DNA from: an uncultured Coprococcus sp.
GTDB lineage: Bacteria > Bacillota > Clostridia > Lachnospirales > Lachnospiraceae
DNA length: 48,919 bases
Assembly (NCBI GenBank): GCA_947626675.1
Contig: CANQTC010000017.1
Coordinates: forward strand, 1-48,919
Direction of reading: 5' to 3'
Positions 38,738-46,429 of the stretch are shown in pieces. Every line of letters begins with the position of its first letter. The first letter of the stretch is position 1. The position numbers were made by a program, and so were the translations under genes. Under the pieces are notes generated by a model, which was not told the DNA's origin, did no database searches, and was given only the letters and a program-made list of their open reading frames with translations.

Positions 38738-38888
38738 TTAAACAAATTTGTTGAACTTAGTATAACATGGTGCAATAGAAATAGCAAGAATAACTTAAAT
38801 AAAAAAAGTTAAGATTTTCTCGCAAACCACTTGACTTAACGGAATTTATTTAGTATCATAACCATATAACTTAAACAAAAACAGTTAA
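38738..38888. promoter_or_regulatory. Operator-like palindromes and the excisionase/integrase promoter
   Basis: Three sites share the pattern TTAA-x-C...G-TTAA: 38738-38755 (TTAAAC-AAATTT-GTTGAA), 38794-38813 (CTTAA...TTAAG) and 38870-38888 (CTTAAAC...GTTAA). The plus-strand promoter TTGACT (38831-38836), 17-bp spacer, TATCAT (38854-38859) lies between the second and third. The same pattern recurs at 45240-45259 and 46295-46313 at the other end of the element. Confidence 0.65.
38759..38787 (-). promoter_or_regulatory. Promoter of the XRE repressor (minus strand)
   Basis: On the minus strand: TTGCTA (plus 38782-38787), a 17-bp spacer, TATACT (plus 38759-38764). Operator-like palindromes flank it on both sides (38738-38755 and 38794-38813), suggesting autoregulation. 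Confidence 0.65.
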
Positions 38889-38911
38889 CATTGAAAGGAG
38901 AGGCTATTTTA

Positions 38912-39091
38912 ATGACGGAAAAATCATTTATGACGGTGGAGGAAGTGGCAGCGGAACTGCGTGTGTCGAAGTCAAAAGCCTATCAGATTGTAAGGGAACT
39001 GAACGCAGAAATGCAGAAGCAGGGCTATCTGACGGTGGCAGGACGTGTGAACGCTACATTTTTTCATAAAAAAGTATGTTACAGCGAATAG
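38912..39091 (+). CDS. Excisionase-like helix-turn-helix protein
   Basis: A 59-residue protein, MTVEEVAAELRVSKSKAYQIVRELNAEM then a wing-like GRVNATFF segment, the form of small MerR-like DNA-binding proteins that act as recombination directionality factors. AAAGGAGAGG sits 8 bases before ATG 38912; the 38891 TTG overlaps that site. The integrase gene begins 16 bp after its stop. An excisionase role is inferred from fold and position. Confidence 0.8.
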   Translation: MTEKSFMTVEEVAAELRVSKSKAYQIVRELNAEMQKQGYLTVAGRVNATFFHKKVCYSE

Positions 39092-39107
39092 AAGGGAGTT
39101 GATTTAG

Positions 39108-40190
39108 ATGGCTGTATACAAAGACAATGCTACGGGAACATGGCGGGTAATCTACCGCTTTACCAACTGGAAAGGGGAGAGGAAACAGACACAAAAGAGG
39201 GGATTTGCAACCAAAAGGGAAGCGCAGGCGTGGGAGCATGAAGCCATGTTAAAACAGGGCGCAAAACTGGATATGACTTTCGGCAGTTTCTTTGAAGTGT
39301 ACGAAGCCGACAAGAAACAGCGTGTCAAAGAAAGCACTTGGGAGTCCAAAAGCCATGTGATACGGACAAAGATTTTACCGTACTTTGAAAACCGCAAAAT
39401 TGCGGAGATTGAAGCGAAGGACGTGATTGCGTGGCAGAATGAGTTGATGGCATACCGGGACGAGAAAGGCAAGCCCTATTCCGCAGATTATTTGAGGACA
39501 ATCCACGCACAACTTACGGCAATATTCAACCATGCAGTAAACTTTTACAACCTGCCTTACAATCCGGCAAGACGGGCGGGGACGATTGGGAGCGAAGCCG
39601 TTAAGGAAATGGATTTTTGGACGAAAGAGGAATATCTGAAATTCTCCGAAGCCATGATGGATAAGCCCCGTTCCTATTATGCCTTTGAAATGCTTTACTG
39701 GTGCGGTATGCGTTCCGGCGAACTGCTTGCGCTCACGCCTGCTGATATTGATTTTGAGAAACAGACGGTCACAATCAGCAAGACTTTCCACCGTTCCAAA
39801 GGGCGTGACATTATCACAAGCCCTAAGACGAAAAAGAGCAACCGCACAATCAAAATGCCGCCGTTTCTTTGTGAGGAAATGCAGGAGTACATCAAAATGC
39901 TTTATGACATTAAGCCGGACGAAAGGTTATTTACGGTTACAAAATCCTATCTCAATCACGAGATGGAGAGAGGGGCGAAACAGGCGGGCGTTAAGAAAAT
40001 CCGTGTCCACGATATTCGTCATAGTGCGGTTTCGCTGTTAATCAACATGGGATTTTCGGTACTGGCGATTGGGGAACGTATGGGGCATGAAGCGGAGAAA
40101 ATCACTTACCGGTACGCCCACTTATTCCCTACGGTTCAGACGGAAATGGCGGAAAAATTGGAAATGGAGAGAATGACAAAGGAGGATTAG
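39108..40190 (+). CDS. Tyrosine recombinase (integrase) of the guaA element
   Basis: A 360-residue integrase. The N-terminal arm-binding domain (AVYKDNATGTWRVIYRFTNWKGE) is followed by a SAM-like core-binding domain (about 65-165). The catalytic domain shows the first Arg in WCGMRSGELLAL, the H-x-x-R box in VHDIRHSAVSLL, the later His in GERMGHEAEK and the Tyr in YRYAHLFP. It should recombine the guaA 3'-end core. GAAGGGAG precedes the start. Confidence 0.95.
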   Translation: MAVYKDNATGTWRVIYRFTNWKGERKQTQKRGFATKREAQAWEHEAMLKQGAKLDMTFGSFFEVYEADKKQRVKESTWESKSHVIRTKILPYFENRKIAEIEAKDVIAWQNELMAYRDEKGKPYSADYLRTIHAQLTAIFNHAVNFYNLPYNPARRAGTIGSEAVKEMDFWTKEEYLKFSEAMMDKPRSYYAFEMLYWCGMRSGELLALTPADIDFEKQTVTISKTFHRSKGRDIITSPKTKKSNRTIKMPPFLCEEMQEYIKMLYDIKPDERLFTVTKSYLNHEMERGAKQAGVKKIRVHDIRHSAVSLLINMGFSVLAIGERMGHEAEKITYRYAHLFPTVQTEMAEKLEMERMTKED

Positions 40191-40194
40191 AAGC

Positions 40195-40518
40195 ATGGAA
40201 AAATCACTGGATTACAAGGGAAGATGGCGCAATCATACGGTGGCGTTCCGGGTATCGGACGAAGAAGCAAAGCTGTTGAATGATTTGGTGGCGTTGTCGG
40301 GATTGACAAAGCAGGACTACATCACAAGGCGGCTCTTATGCCGGGACGTTGTGGTGCAGGGCAATCCGAGGGTGTATAAGGCAATGAAAAATCAGATGTC
40401 GGCAATCTATGAGGAATTGAAGCGCATGGAAAGCATAAGCCCGGACAATGACGAACTGCTCTACACGTTACAGGTAATTGCAATTACTTTGGACGGACTG
40501 AAAGGGGAAGATGAATGA
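40195..40518 (+). CDS. MobC-like relaxosome accessory protein
   Basis: A 107-residue protein. Residues 12-45 (NHTVAFRVSDEEAKLLNDLVALSGLTKQDYITRRLL) look like a ribbon-helix-helix, the DNA-binding fold of MobC-type mobilization proteins. The rest is helical. It starts 4 bp after int, behind AGGAGG, and shares ATGA with the next gene. The location upstream of a MobV relaxase supports a role in relaxosome assembly. A regulator of the rep/mob genes is the alternative. Confidence 0.65.
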   Translation: MEKSLDYKGRWRNHTVAFRVSDEEAKLLNDLVALSGLTKQDYITRRLLCRDVVVQGNPRVYKAMKNQMSAIYEELKRMESISPDNDELLYTLQVIAITLDGLKGEDE

Positions 40519-41624
40519 CAAATAAAATAAAAACGACTGCTCCCGTATCATCTGTTGGCGCAGATGGGGAACAGCCGAATGTTAAAAACATCAATGAAAT
40601 TATAGCAAATGAAAATGCAAAAAACAATCTGCAAGCCACAAATTGCCCGGAGAAATCCGGGCAGGGCGGCGGGCTTCAAACCGTTTCCATGACAGAACTG
40701 TATGATACGGTCTACCCGCCGAGAACGCCTGTTGTGGACGGCTTTCTGTATGGCGGCACTTACCTCTTTGTGGGTGCGCCGAAAGTGGGTAAATCGTTCT
40801 TCATGGGACAGCTTGCCTACCATGTGGCAATGGGGCTTCCGCTGTGGAACTATCCAGTAAGAAAAGGGACGGTGCTATACCTTGCACTGGAAGATGATTA
40901 CGCAAGGCTTCAGCGGCGGCTGTCCGTCATGTTTGGCGTAGAGTGTGCGGACAATTTATTTTTTGCAACGCAGGCAAAGACACTGAATGAGGGACTGGAC
41001 GGGGAGTTAGAGGGCTTTCTCAAAGAGCATAAGGACGCAAGGCTGATTATCATTGACACGCTCCAAAAGGTGCGTGAGGTCGGCGGGGACAGGTACAGCT
41101 ATTCCAGTGATTATGAGATTGTGACAAAGTTAAAATCATTCAGTGATAAATACGGTGTCTGCCTGTTGGTGGTTCATCATACCCGCAAGTTGGAATCCGA
41201 GGACAGCTTCGATATGATTTCCGGCACAAACGGACTTCTTGGTGCGGCGGACGGGGCGTTTATCATGCACAAGAAAAAGCGCACGGACAACACGGCGGTC
41301 ATGGATATTGTGGGGCGTGACCAGCCCGATCAGGAACTGACGATAGAGTTTGACCGGGAACAGTGCATTTGGAAATTTCAGAAAGCGGAAACGGAACTTT
41401 GGAAACAGCCGCCGAACCCGTTACTTGAAGCAATTAACGAATTTCTGACAGAGGAAATGCAGGAGTGGGAGGGGACAGCAACGGAACTTCTGAAACAGTT
41501 GCCGGATATGCAGTTATCGGCAAATGTGCTTTCACGGAGATTAAATGTAGTGAACAGCCAGTTGCTGAATGACTACGGTATTTTCTACGACAATAAGCGG
41601 GGCATGAGAGAAGAATCATTCTGA
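40515..41624 (+). CDS. RepA-like AAA ATPase (AAA_25)
   Basis: A 369-residue RecA-fold ATPase. Walker A is FVGAPKVGKSFFMGQLA, Walker B LIIIDTLQKV, and VHHTRK is the sensor-like His segment. The approximately 60-residue N terminus is low-complexity. This is the RepA/DnaB-like helicase type found on mobilizable plasmids and elements, probably used for replication of the excised circle or of the transferred strand. The C-terminal 85 residues resemble a winged-helix (ATELLKQLPDMQLSANVLSRRLN). It overlaps the preceding gene by 4 bp. Confidence 0.82.
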   Translation: MTNKIKTTAPVSSVGADGEQPNVKNINEIIANENAKNNLQATNCPEKSGQGGGLQTVSMTELYDTVYPPRTPVVDGFLYGGTYLFVGAPKVGKSFFMGQLAYHVAMGLPLWNYPVRKGTVLYLALEDDYARLQRRLSVMFGVECADNLFFATQAKTLNEGLDGELEGFLKEHKDARLIIIDTLQKVREVGGDRYSYSSDYEIVTKLKSFSDKYGVCLLVVHHTRKLESEDSFDMISGTNGLLGAADGAFIMHKKKRTDNTAVMDIVGRDQPDQELTIEFDREQCIWKFQKAETELWKQPPNPLLEAINEFLTEEMQEWEGTATELLKQLPDMQLSANVLSRRLNVVNSQLLNDYGIFYDNKRGMREESF

Positions 41625-41673
41625 AACGGCTAGAGCAGAAAGAGTAAAGTGCGACGCATGGGGAAGCAATAAA

Positions 41674-41819
41674 GCGGCGAAAAGCCGCCCCGTCCGTTAG
41701 GACGGTATGCTGTCCAACGGACAGCTTGCCCCCGGCAGGGCGCAAAGGCACTTTTGATAGAGCATAGCCTGTCGAAAGTGCTTTTGCGTTACTTTCGCAG
41801 AAAGTAACAAAGGCTATGC
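41674..41819 (+). other. Candidate origin of transfer: cluster of GC-rich inverted repeats
   Basis: The 240-bp gap before the relaxase gene holds consecutive stems: GCGGC/GCCGC (41674-41688), CCGTCC/GGACGG (41690-41705), GCTGTCC/GGACAGC (41709-41725), a 14-bp stem with one G-U pair (41741-41754/41775-41788), and GTTACTTT/AAAGTAAC (41788-41808). GCATAGCC (41762-41769) in the loop of the 14-bp stem is repeated inverted as GGCTATGC (41812-41819). Position directly before a MobV gene is typical of oriT. The nick site is not determined. Confidence 0.6.
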
Positions 41820-41864
41820 GCCGTATCCGGCGTTCATTACCCGATAGGGAGAAAGGGAAATATA

Positions 41865-43235
41865 TTGAAACGGACAATCAGCGTTATGACAGGGAAAGGC
41901 TCTGTCAACCATAACAGCAGAAAATTCCATGCAAAGAACACTGACCCGGAGCGGAGTTGTCTGAATGTGGAATACTGTAACAAAAATATCAAAGACGTAT
42001 ACCACGAATTATTTGATGAAGCACTTGCCCGGTACAATGAGAAGCAGACCAGAAGTGACCGCAGGATTGATGATTACTATGAGAAAATCTGTTCCGGCAA
42101 ACAGGAGAAGCCATTCCATGAGATTATTATACAAATCGGAAATAAAGACGATATGGGGGCAAAGACAGAGGACGGACGGCTTGCGGCAGAAATACTTGAT
42201 GAATATATGCGGGATTTTCAGCGGCGCAATCCCACATTGAGAGTGTTTTCGGCACATCTCCATATGGACGAAGCAACACCACATCTGCATATAGATTTCA
42301 TACCTTATACGAGTGGAAGCAAAAGAGGGCTTGAAACAAGAGTATCATTGAAAAAGGCACTGGCAGAACTCGGTTTCAAAGGCGGTACAAGAAGTGAAAC
42401 GGAGCGTAATCAGTGGGTAGCGGCAGAAAAAGAACGGCTTGCGGAGATTATGCTAAAGCATGATATTGAGTGGGAAAAAAAGGGAACACATGAGAAGCAT
42501 TTGTCTGTTTTGGATTTTGAGAAAAAGGAGCGTGTAAAAGAAGTTGCAGAACTGGAGCAGACAATCTCCGGCAGTAAAGAGGAATTAGCTGATATTTTTC
42601 ATCAGCAGATAGCGGCAGGACAGGAAACGGAGCAGATACGCAAAGAGGGCGAAGCAATCCGGCAGGAAGTGTCGGAACTTACCGCTACAAATCTTCTTTT
42701 GAAAGAGCAGACGGAAACACTGACAGAGGATAAAGAAAAGCTGCTGTCTGAAAATGAAAAGTTGGAGAAACAGCAGAAAAAGTTACAGCAAGAACTTAAC
42801 AAAATGGTGCAGTCAAAGGAAGTCATGGAGCGCAATATACATGCTTATGATGAAGATGTGAAATGGCAGTTGGCAGAGCCAGGGGCGTTGATGAGCGCAA
42901 AGAATTATCGGGATAAAAAAGCACTTCCGCTTGTGGAGAAATTGAAAGAGGTCGTTAAAAATTTGACTATCAAGTGCGTGCAGCTTACGGAACAAAGCAA
43001 GAAGCTGACCGCCAAAGTGGACGGGCAACAGAAACAGATTAGCCGTTTGACAGATAAGGTCATGGAGCAGAGCGACACCATAGACCGATTGCAGGAAAAA
43101 GCAGTTGATTTGGGGCGTTTGGAGCGTCATTTAGGTAGGGAACAGGTACAGTCGATAGTAGAACGGTCGAAGACATTGGAACAGGCGGAGAGGGCAAATA
43201 AACGCCCGAAACGTGCCTTTGAAATGAGCCGATAG
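41865..43235 (+). CDS. MobV-family relaxase (Mob/Pre)
   Basis: A 456-residue protein. The relaxase domain (about 1-200) carries the HUH-type histidine cluster HLHMDEATPHLHID, diagnostic of MobV. From about 215 onward it is a long Glu/Gln/Lys coiled coil with a Lys/Arg-rich end. The likely start is TTG at 41865, with GGGAGAAAGGG just upstream, giving MKRTISVMTGKG; the ATG at 41886 would delete part of the first motif. It should nick oriT and pilot the strand. No coupling protein is encoded, so conjugation depends on another element. Confidence 0.92.
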   Translation: MKRTISVMTGKGSVNHNSRKFHAKNTDPERSCLNVEYCNKNIKDVYHELFDEALARYNEKQTRSDRRIDDYYEKICSGKQEKPFHEIIIQIGNKDDMGAKTEDGRLAAEILDEYMRDFQRRNPTLRVFSAHLHMDEATPHLHIDFIPYTSGSKRGLETRVSLKKALAELGFKGGTRSETERNQWVAAEKERLAEIMLKHDIEWEKKGTHEKHLSVLDFEKKERVKEVAELEQTISGSKEELADIFHQQIAAGQETEQIRKEGEAIRQEVSELTATNLLLKEQTETLTEDKEKLLSENEKLEKQQKKLQQELNKMVQSKEVMERNIHAYDEDVKWQLAEPGALMSAKNYRDKKALPLVEKLKEVVKNLTIKCVQLTEQSKKLTAKVDGQQKQISRLTDKVMEQSDTIDRLQEKAVDLGRLERHLGREQVQSIVERSKTLEQAERANKRPKRAFEMSR

Positions 43236-43256
43236 GGAAAGGGGGATTGATAGGAT

Positions 43257-43571
43257 ATGACGGATATGGAGAAGAAAGTCATGGTGCGGTTGTGTGCAAA
43301 GATACTGACGGAAACAGAGTTATATGATACGGATATGGAAGTGCGCAATCTGATTGACTGGATATGCGTGTCGGAGCAGATTAAAACGAATAACAATACA
43401 ATCCGTAATCTGACCGGGGAATATAAGAAGATAGAGCCGGATTGCCGGGAGGGAGTGCGGGCGCAGTTGGAGCGCATGAAAGAACTTTGCAAGGAGCGGA
43501 ACAGTCTGTATGAAAAGCAGAATGACTTGAAAGGGCAGAAATGGAAGATTGAGAAGTCGTTGGAGCGATAA
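43257..43571 (+). CDS. Small helical protein downstream of the relaxase, unknown function
   Basis: A 104-residue, charged, all-helical protein. The C-terminal half looks like a coiled coil (GVRAQLERMKELCKERNSLYE). It begins 21 bp after the relaxase and ends just before a terminator, so it closes the mobilization operon. No family recognised. Confidence 0.6.
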   Translation: MTDMEKKVMVRLCAKILTETELYDTDMEVRNLIDWICVSEQIKTNNNTIRNLTGEYKKIEPDCREGVRAQLERMKELCKERNSLYEKQNDLKGQKWKIEKSLER

Positions 43572-43576
43572 GAAAT

Positions 43577-43610
43577 ATAGGGCGTAGCGGTTGCTATGCC
43601 CTATGTTTTT
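43577..43610 (+). terminator. Terminator closing the mobilization operon
   Basis: ATAGGGC-GTAGC pairs with GCTAT-GCCCTAT, followed by GTTTTT. It marks the change from GC-richer backbone to AT-rich cargo. Confidence 0.88.
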
Positions 43611-43715
43611 GTGGCAAATGAAAATAAGAAGTGGTATAATCAAATAGTCAGTCATGATATTGAGAAGATAAGATATGTGGACTTATTCAATAGAAGATAT
43701 GAAAGGATTATAAAT

Positions 43716-44180
43716 ATGTCAAGGCAAATACGAACTTCTGCGAAAGCAGTTATAATTCAAAATGATAAATTGCTTGCAATAAAGTTGAATGATGGCAAGG
43801 AAGAATGGTACATTTTACCCGGCGGAGGTCAAGATTGTGAGGAAATGCTTCCTCAGACTGTTGAAAGGGAAGTTAGAGAAGAAGCAGGAATAGAGGTTAA
43901 ATGTAAAGATTTGCTTTTTGTTATAGAAGGGGTTCACGGTGAGAGTTTTCACAGAATGGATTTAGTATTTTTATGTGATTACTTGGGAAATGCCCAAAAT
44001 GCAACACTTCAAGGTGATACTAATCAAGTTGGGTTTGATTGGCTGGATTTGTCTATATTGAATAAATTGCCATTGTTCCCGTCAAAACTGCGCCGCCCGA
44101 TAATGAATTTTCATGAGGGAAAAGAATATATGAAATATCTTGGAAATGAGGAGATAGGTGATCCAGAATGCTTAGAATAG
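43716..44180 (+). CDS. NUDIX hydrolase (cargo)
   Basis: A 154-residue protein. The NUDIX box is intact: GGGQDCEEMLPQTVEREV then REEAGIEV (pattern G-x5-E-x7-RE-x2-EE-x-G). It should hydrolyse a nucleoside diphosphate linked to another moiety; the substrate is not visible. ATG 43716 has AAAGGA upstream. The frame extends 40 codons further upstream into the preceding terminator and should not be annotated that far. It overlaps the next gene by 13 bp, so the two are translationally linked. Confidence 0.88.
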   Translation: MSRQIRTSAKAVIIQNDKLLAIKLNDGKEEWYILPGGGQDCEEMLPQTVEREVREEAGIEVKCKDLLFVIEGVHGESFHRMDLVFLCDYLGNAQNATLQGDTNQVGFDWLDLSILNKLPLFPSKLRRPIMNFHEGKEYMKYLGNEEIGDPECLE

Positions 44181-44833
44181 ATGAATATATTGACGAATTA
44201 ATAATTTTATTAAAAGACGCTTTGGGTGAAAGGCTGATGTATATTGGATTACAGGGCAGCTATCTCCGTAAAGAAGAAACTAAAAACAGTGATATTGATA
44301 TTATGGCTGTGATTGACAATCTTTCGGTTGAGGATTTGAAAACATATCAAAAAGCACTCATTTCCATAGGAAATTTTGAAAAATCCTGTGGCTTTATTTG
44401 TAGCAAAGCTGATTTAGAACATTGGAATCCGTTAGAAATATGTCATTTATTGAATACAACAAAAGACTATTACGGAGAACTAAAAAAACTTGTTCCTGCA
44501 TATACCATTGAAGATGAAAGAAACTATGTAAAATTAAGTTTGAATAATCTATATCACGAAATTTGTCACCGCTACATACACGCTGACAAGGATTATAATG
44601 TTATAAAGTTGCCGATAACTTGTAAATCCGTATTCTTCATTATGCAACATTTGTATTATCTAAGTAGTGGTAATTTTATTTCAACAAAACGGGAATTGCT
44701 TGAGTGTGTACAAGGCGAGGATAAAACTGTTTTGGAATTGAGTATATCATTACAAAATAATATCGACTATGATTTTGACAAAGCTTTTTCCACTTTGTTT
44801 AATTGGTGTCAGAATACGTTATCAAAAATGTGA
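44168..44833 (+). CDS. Nucleotidyltransferase-fold protein (cargo)
   Basis: A 221-residue protein. The pol-beta-type nucleotidyltransferase signature is clear: GLQGSYLRKEETKNSDIDIMAVID (G-S then D-x-D). The C-terminal half is helical with conserved-looking His residues. The fold covers aminoglycoside and lincosamide nucleotidylyltransferases, antitoxin-type MNT proteins and others. The sequence does not match a resistance enzyme I recognise. Coupling with a NUDIX hydrolase in one AT-rich operon suggests that the two act on related nucleotide-modified substrates, but this is inference. Confidence 0.75.
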   Translation: MLRIDEYIDELIILLKDALGERLMYIGLQGSYLRKEETKNSDIDIMAVIDNLSVEDLKTYQKALISIGNFEKSCGFICSKADLEHWNPLEICHLLNTTKDYYGELKKLVPAYTIEDERNYVKLSLNNLYHEICHRYIHADKDYNVIKLPITCKSVFFIMQHLYYLSSGNFISTKRELLECVQGEDKTVLELSISLQNNIDYDFDKAFSTLFNWCQNTLSKM

Positions 44834-45156
44834 CCGAAAGTACAATTATGTATTCTGATATTAACGGAATAGAAATATTTCTATTTGCATGGGAGTAAGG
44901 CTTTTTCTGATTATTTCCTAATGATATGAAAGACATGGTGCTAGCACCATGTAATAAAGGCAGTTAAGCAGAAAATGGGAGTTGGCGATTGATTTGTTAC
45001 GCTTTAGTCCTTTTGAAAGCCTTATTTTGCAAGGTTTTTAGTACGTAAATAAATGCAGAACGATATTTTATACCTTTACCCTCAAAAACAGGTTTTTACT
45101 GCGTAACATTTGAAAAATGGCTTGCTAATCTGTGGGGATTTGCTATAATAGATGCG
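44834..45156 (+). other. Gene-free stretch with an 18-bp palindrome and an outward promoter
   Basis: No supported ORF. CATGGTGCTAGCACCATG (44934-44951) is a perfect palindrome. TTGCTA (45122-45127), a 16-bp spacer and TATAAT (45144-45149) with TGC before it form a strong extended -10 promoter whose transcript would start at about the first base of the 135-bp repeat. Confidence 0.55.
45122..45149 (+). promoter_or_regulatory. Promoter reading into the terminal repeat and the two-TM gene
   Basis: TTGCTA, 16-bp spacer, TGC-TATAAT. It gives a leader of about 255 bases that contains the arm-like repeats and one operator-like palindrome. Confidence 0.6.
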
Positions 45157-45291
45157 TGGCAACATTTTGGCAACAGAAAATCAGCAAACCATAATAAATG
45201 ATGTAATTGATGTAAAAATAGACGTGTATTTGCATAAAACTTAAACAAATATAGTTAAGTGCAACAAAGAACACGCCGAGTTCGAATAGTA
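45157..45291. repeat. 135-bp direct repeat, copy A
   Basis: By eye it differs from copy B (46212-46346) at nine of 135 positions. It holds TGGCAAC twice with 11-bp period (45157, 45168) and the palindrome CTTAAAC...GTTAAG (45240-45259). It ends CCGAGTTCGAATAGTA. Confidence 0.9.
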
Positions 45292-45410
45292 CGAGTACAT
45301 ATAATTTATTATATATGGCAGGTAGTTTATGAAATTGCCTGCTGTACTTTATATTTTTGCAAGTATTTTTATTTGGTTGCCATAAGATAAAGTTTAAGAA
45401 GGTTAAAATT

Positions 45411-46211
45411 ATGTTTGAAAAAAAGAAAAGTTCTGAGGATGAGTTACAAGAAAAAGAAAATGATTTGATGGATATTTTAAGTAAAATGCTTGAACTGGAG
45501 AAAGAGAAACATAAAGTCAGTCCGATTAAGATAACAGTATGTGTTGTTGGCGGTATTGGAACGGTTATGTTTATTGGTTTGCTATGCTACAGGTTAGTAA
45601 AGACAGATTTTTCTTTTGATAGTATATTATCTACATTATTGGCATTCTTTTCTATTTTTATTTCAATATTTTTTTATTTTAAAGCAGATGAAACGAGTAC
45701 AAATTTTTATAAATCCTCATACGATATTATGAAAGATGTATCGGTTACATTAGGAAAGATTGAGGAACGATTTGGTGAAAAGCTTAATAGTTTAAATGAT
45801 AAAGTATCTCACTTAGATAATATAAGTTCAGAAAAGTCTGAAGAGATTAAAGAACAAAAAGATGACAAGGACAAAATTATTAATGAGCTAATGGATAAAG
45901 CTCATTTAGACGAAGAAGAAAAGAAAAAGTACAGACAACAGTTAGAAGATAGCGAGCGTCAAATTGAGATTTTAAAAAGGCAACAATTTATAGCTCGGAG
46001 AGAAGCTGACCGTTTACGCTTAAATATGGAATCGGGAGAGTTACAAGATAGATGGGAACCAAATAATAAAGTGTTAATGGCACTTTTAAATGGGGACAAA
46101 AGTAATTTTCCAATGGCAACGATAAGGAGATTAATAAGATTAGGATATTTAGATGACGATGGAAATGTAAATGAAGATAAAATAATTAATACATTAGCAA
46201 TGAGAAGATAA
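45411..46211 (+). CDS. Two-TM coiled-coil protein of unknown function between direct repeats
   Basis: A 266-residue protein. A charged N-terminal helix (about 1-33) is followed by two close hydrophobic segments (about 38-60 and 67-90), a long coiled coil (about 105-205), and a compact C-terminal region (ALLNGDKSNFPMATIRRLIRLGYLDDDG) that could be a winged helix. The start at 45411 has AAGAAGG upstream; 18 earlier codons lack a site. It is flanked by the 135-bp repeats and ends exactly at copy B. Very AT-rich codon use differs from the mobilization genes. A membrane effector or exclusion protein is possible by layout only. Confidence 0.75.
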   Translation: MFEKKKSSEDELQEKENDLMDILSKMLELEKEKHKVSPIKITVCVVGGIGTVMFIGLLCYRLVKTDFSFDSILSTLLAFFSIFISIFFYFKADETSTNFYKSSYDIMKDVSVTLGKIEERFGEKLNSLNDKVSHLDNISSEKSEEIKEQKDDKDKIINELMDKAHLDEEEKKKYRQQLEDSERQIEILKRQQFIARREADRLRLNMESGELQDRWEPNNKVLMALLNGDKSNFPMATIRRLIRLGYLDDDGNVNEDKIINTLAMRR

Positions 46212-46346
46212 TGGCAACATTTTGGCAACAGAAAATCAGCAAGCCATAATAAATGATGTAATTGATGTAAAAATAGGCGTGTATTCGCATAAAACTTAAA
46301 CAAAAATAGTTAATAGAAACGAAGAATACGCCGAGTTCGAATAGTA
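46212..46346. repeat. 135-bp direct repeat, copy B
   Basis: Begins one base after the stop of the two-TM gene. It has TGGCAAC at 46212 and 46223, and the palindrome CTTAAAC...GTTAA at 46295-46313. It lies 84 bp inside the right attachment core and is probably the functional right end. Confidence 0.9.
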
Positions 46347-46355
46347 AACAGAAAA

Positions 46356-46392
46356 CCGGGAAGCCGCATAAACAGCGGACTTTCCGGCTTTT
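46356..46392 (+). terminator. Hairpin at the right end of the element
   Basis: CCGGGAAG-CCGC pairs with GCGG-A-CTTTCCGG (one bulge), followed by CTTTT. It would stop outward transcription. Confidence 0.6.
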
Positions 46393-46429
46393 GATGTAGG
46401 GCGTGATACCTTTTTGATACCTATATGAG

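Noticed and set aside
38319..38741. A 140-residue plus-strand ORF over the XRE gene
   Set aside because: Antisense to a well-supported HTH protein that has its own GGAGG and promoter.
41434..41877. A 147-residue minus-strand ORF across the oriT candidate
   Set aside because: It spans hairpins and the end of the ATPase gene, with no ribosome binding site; the inverted repeats explain the sequence better.
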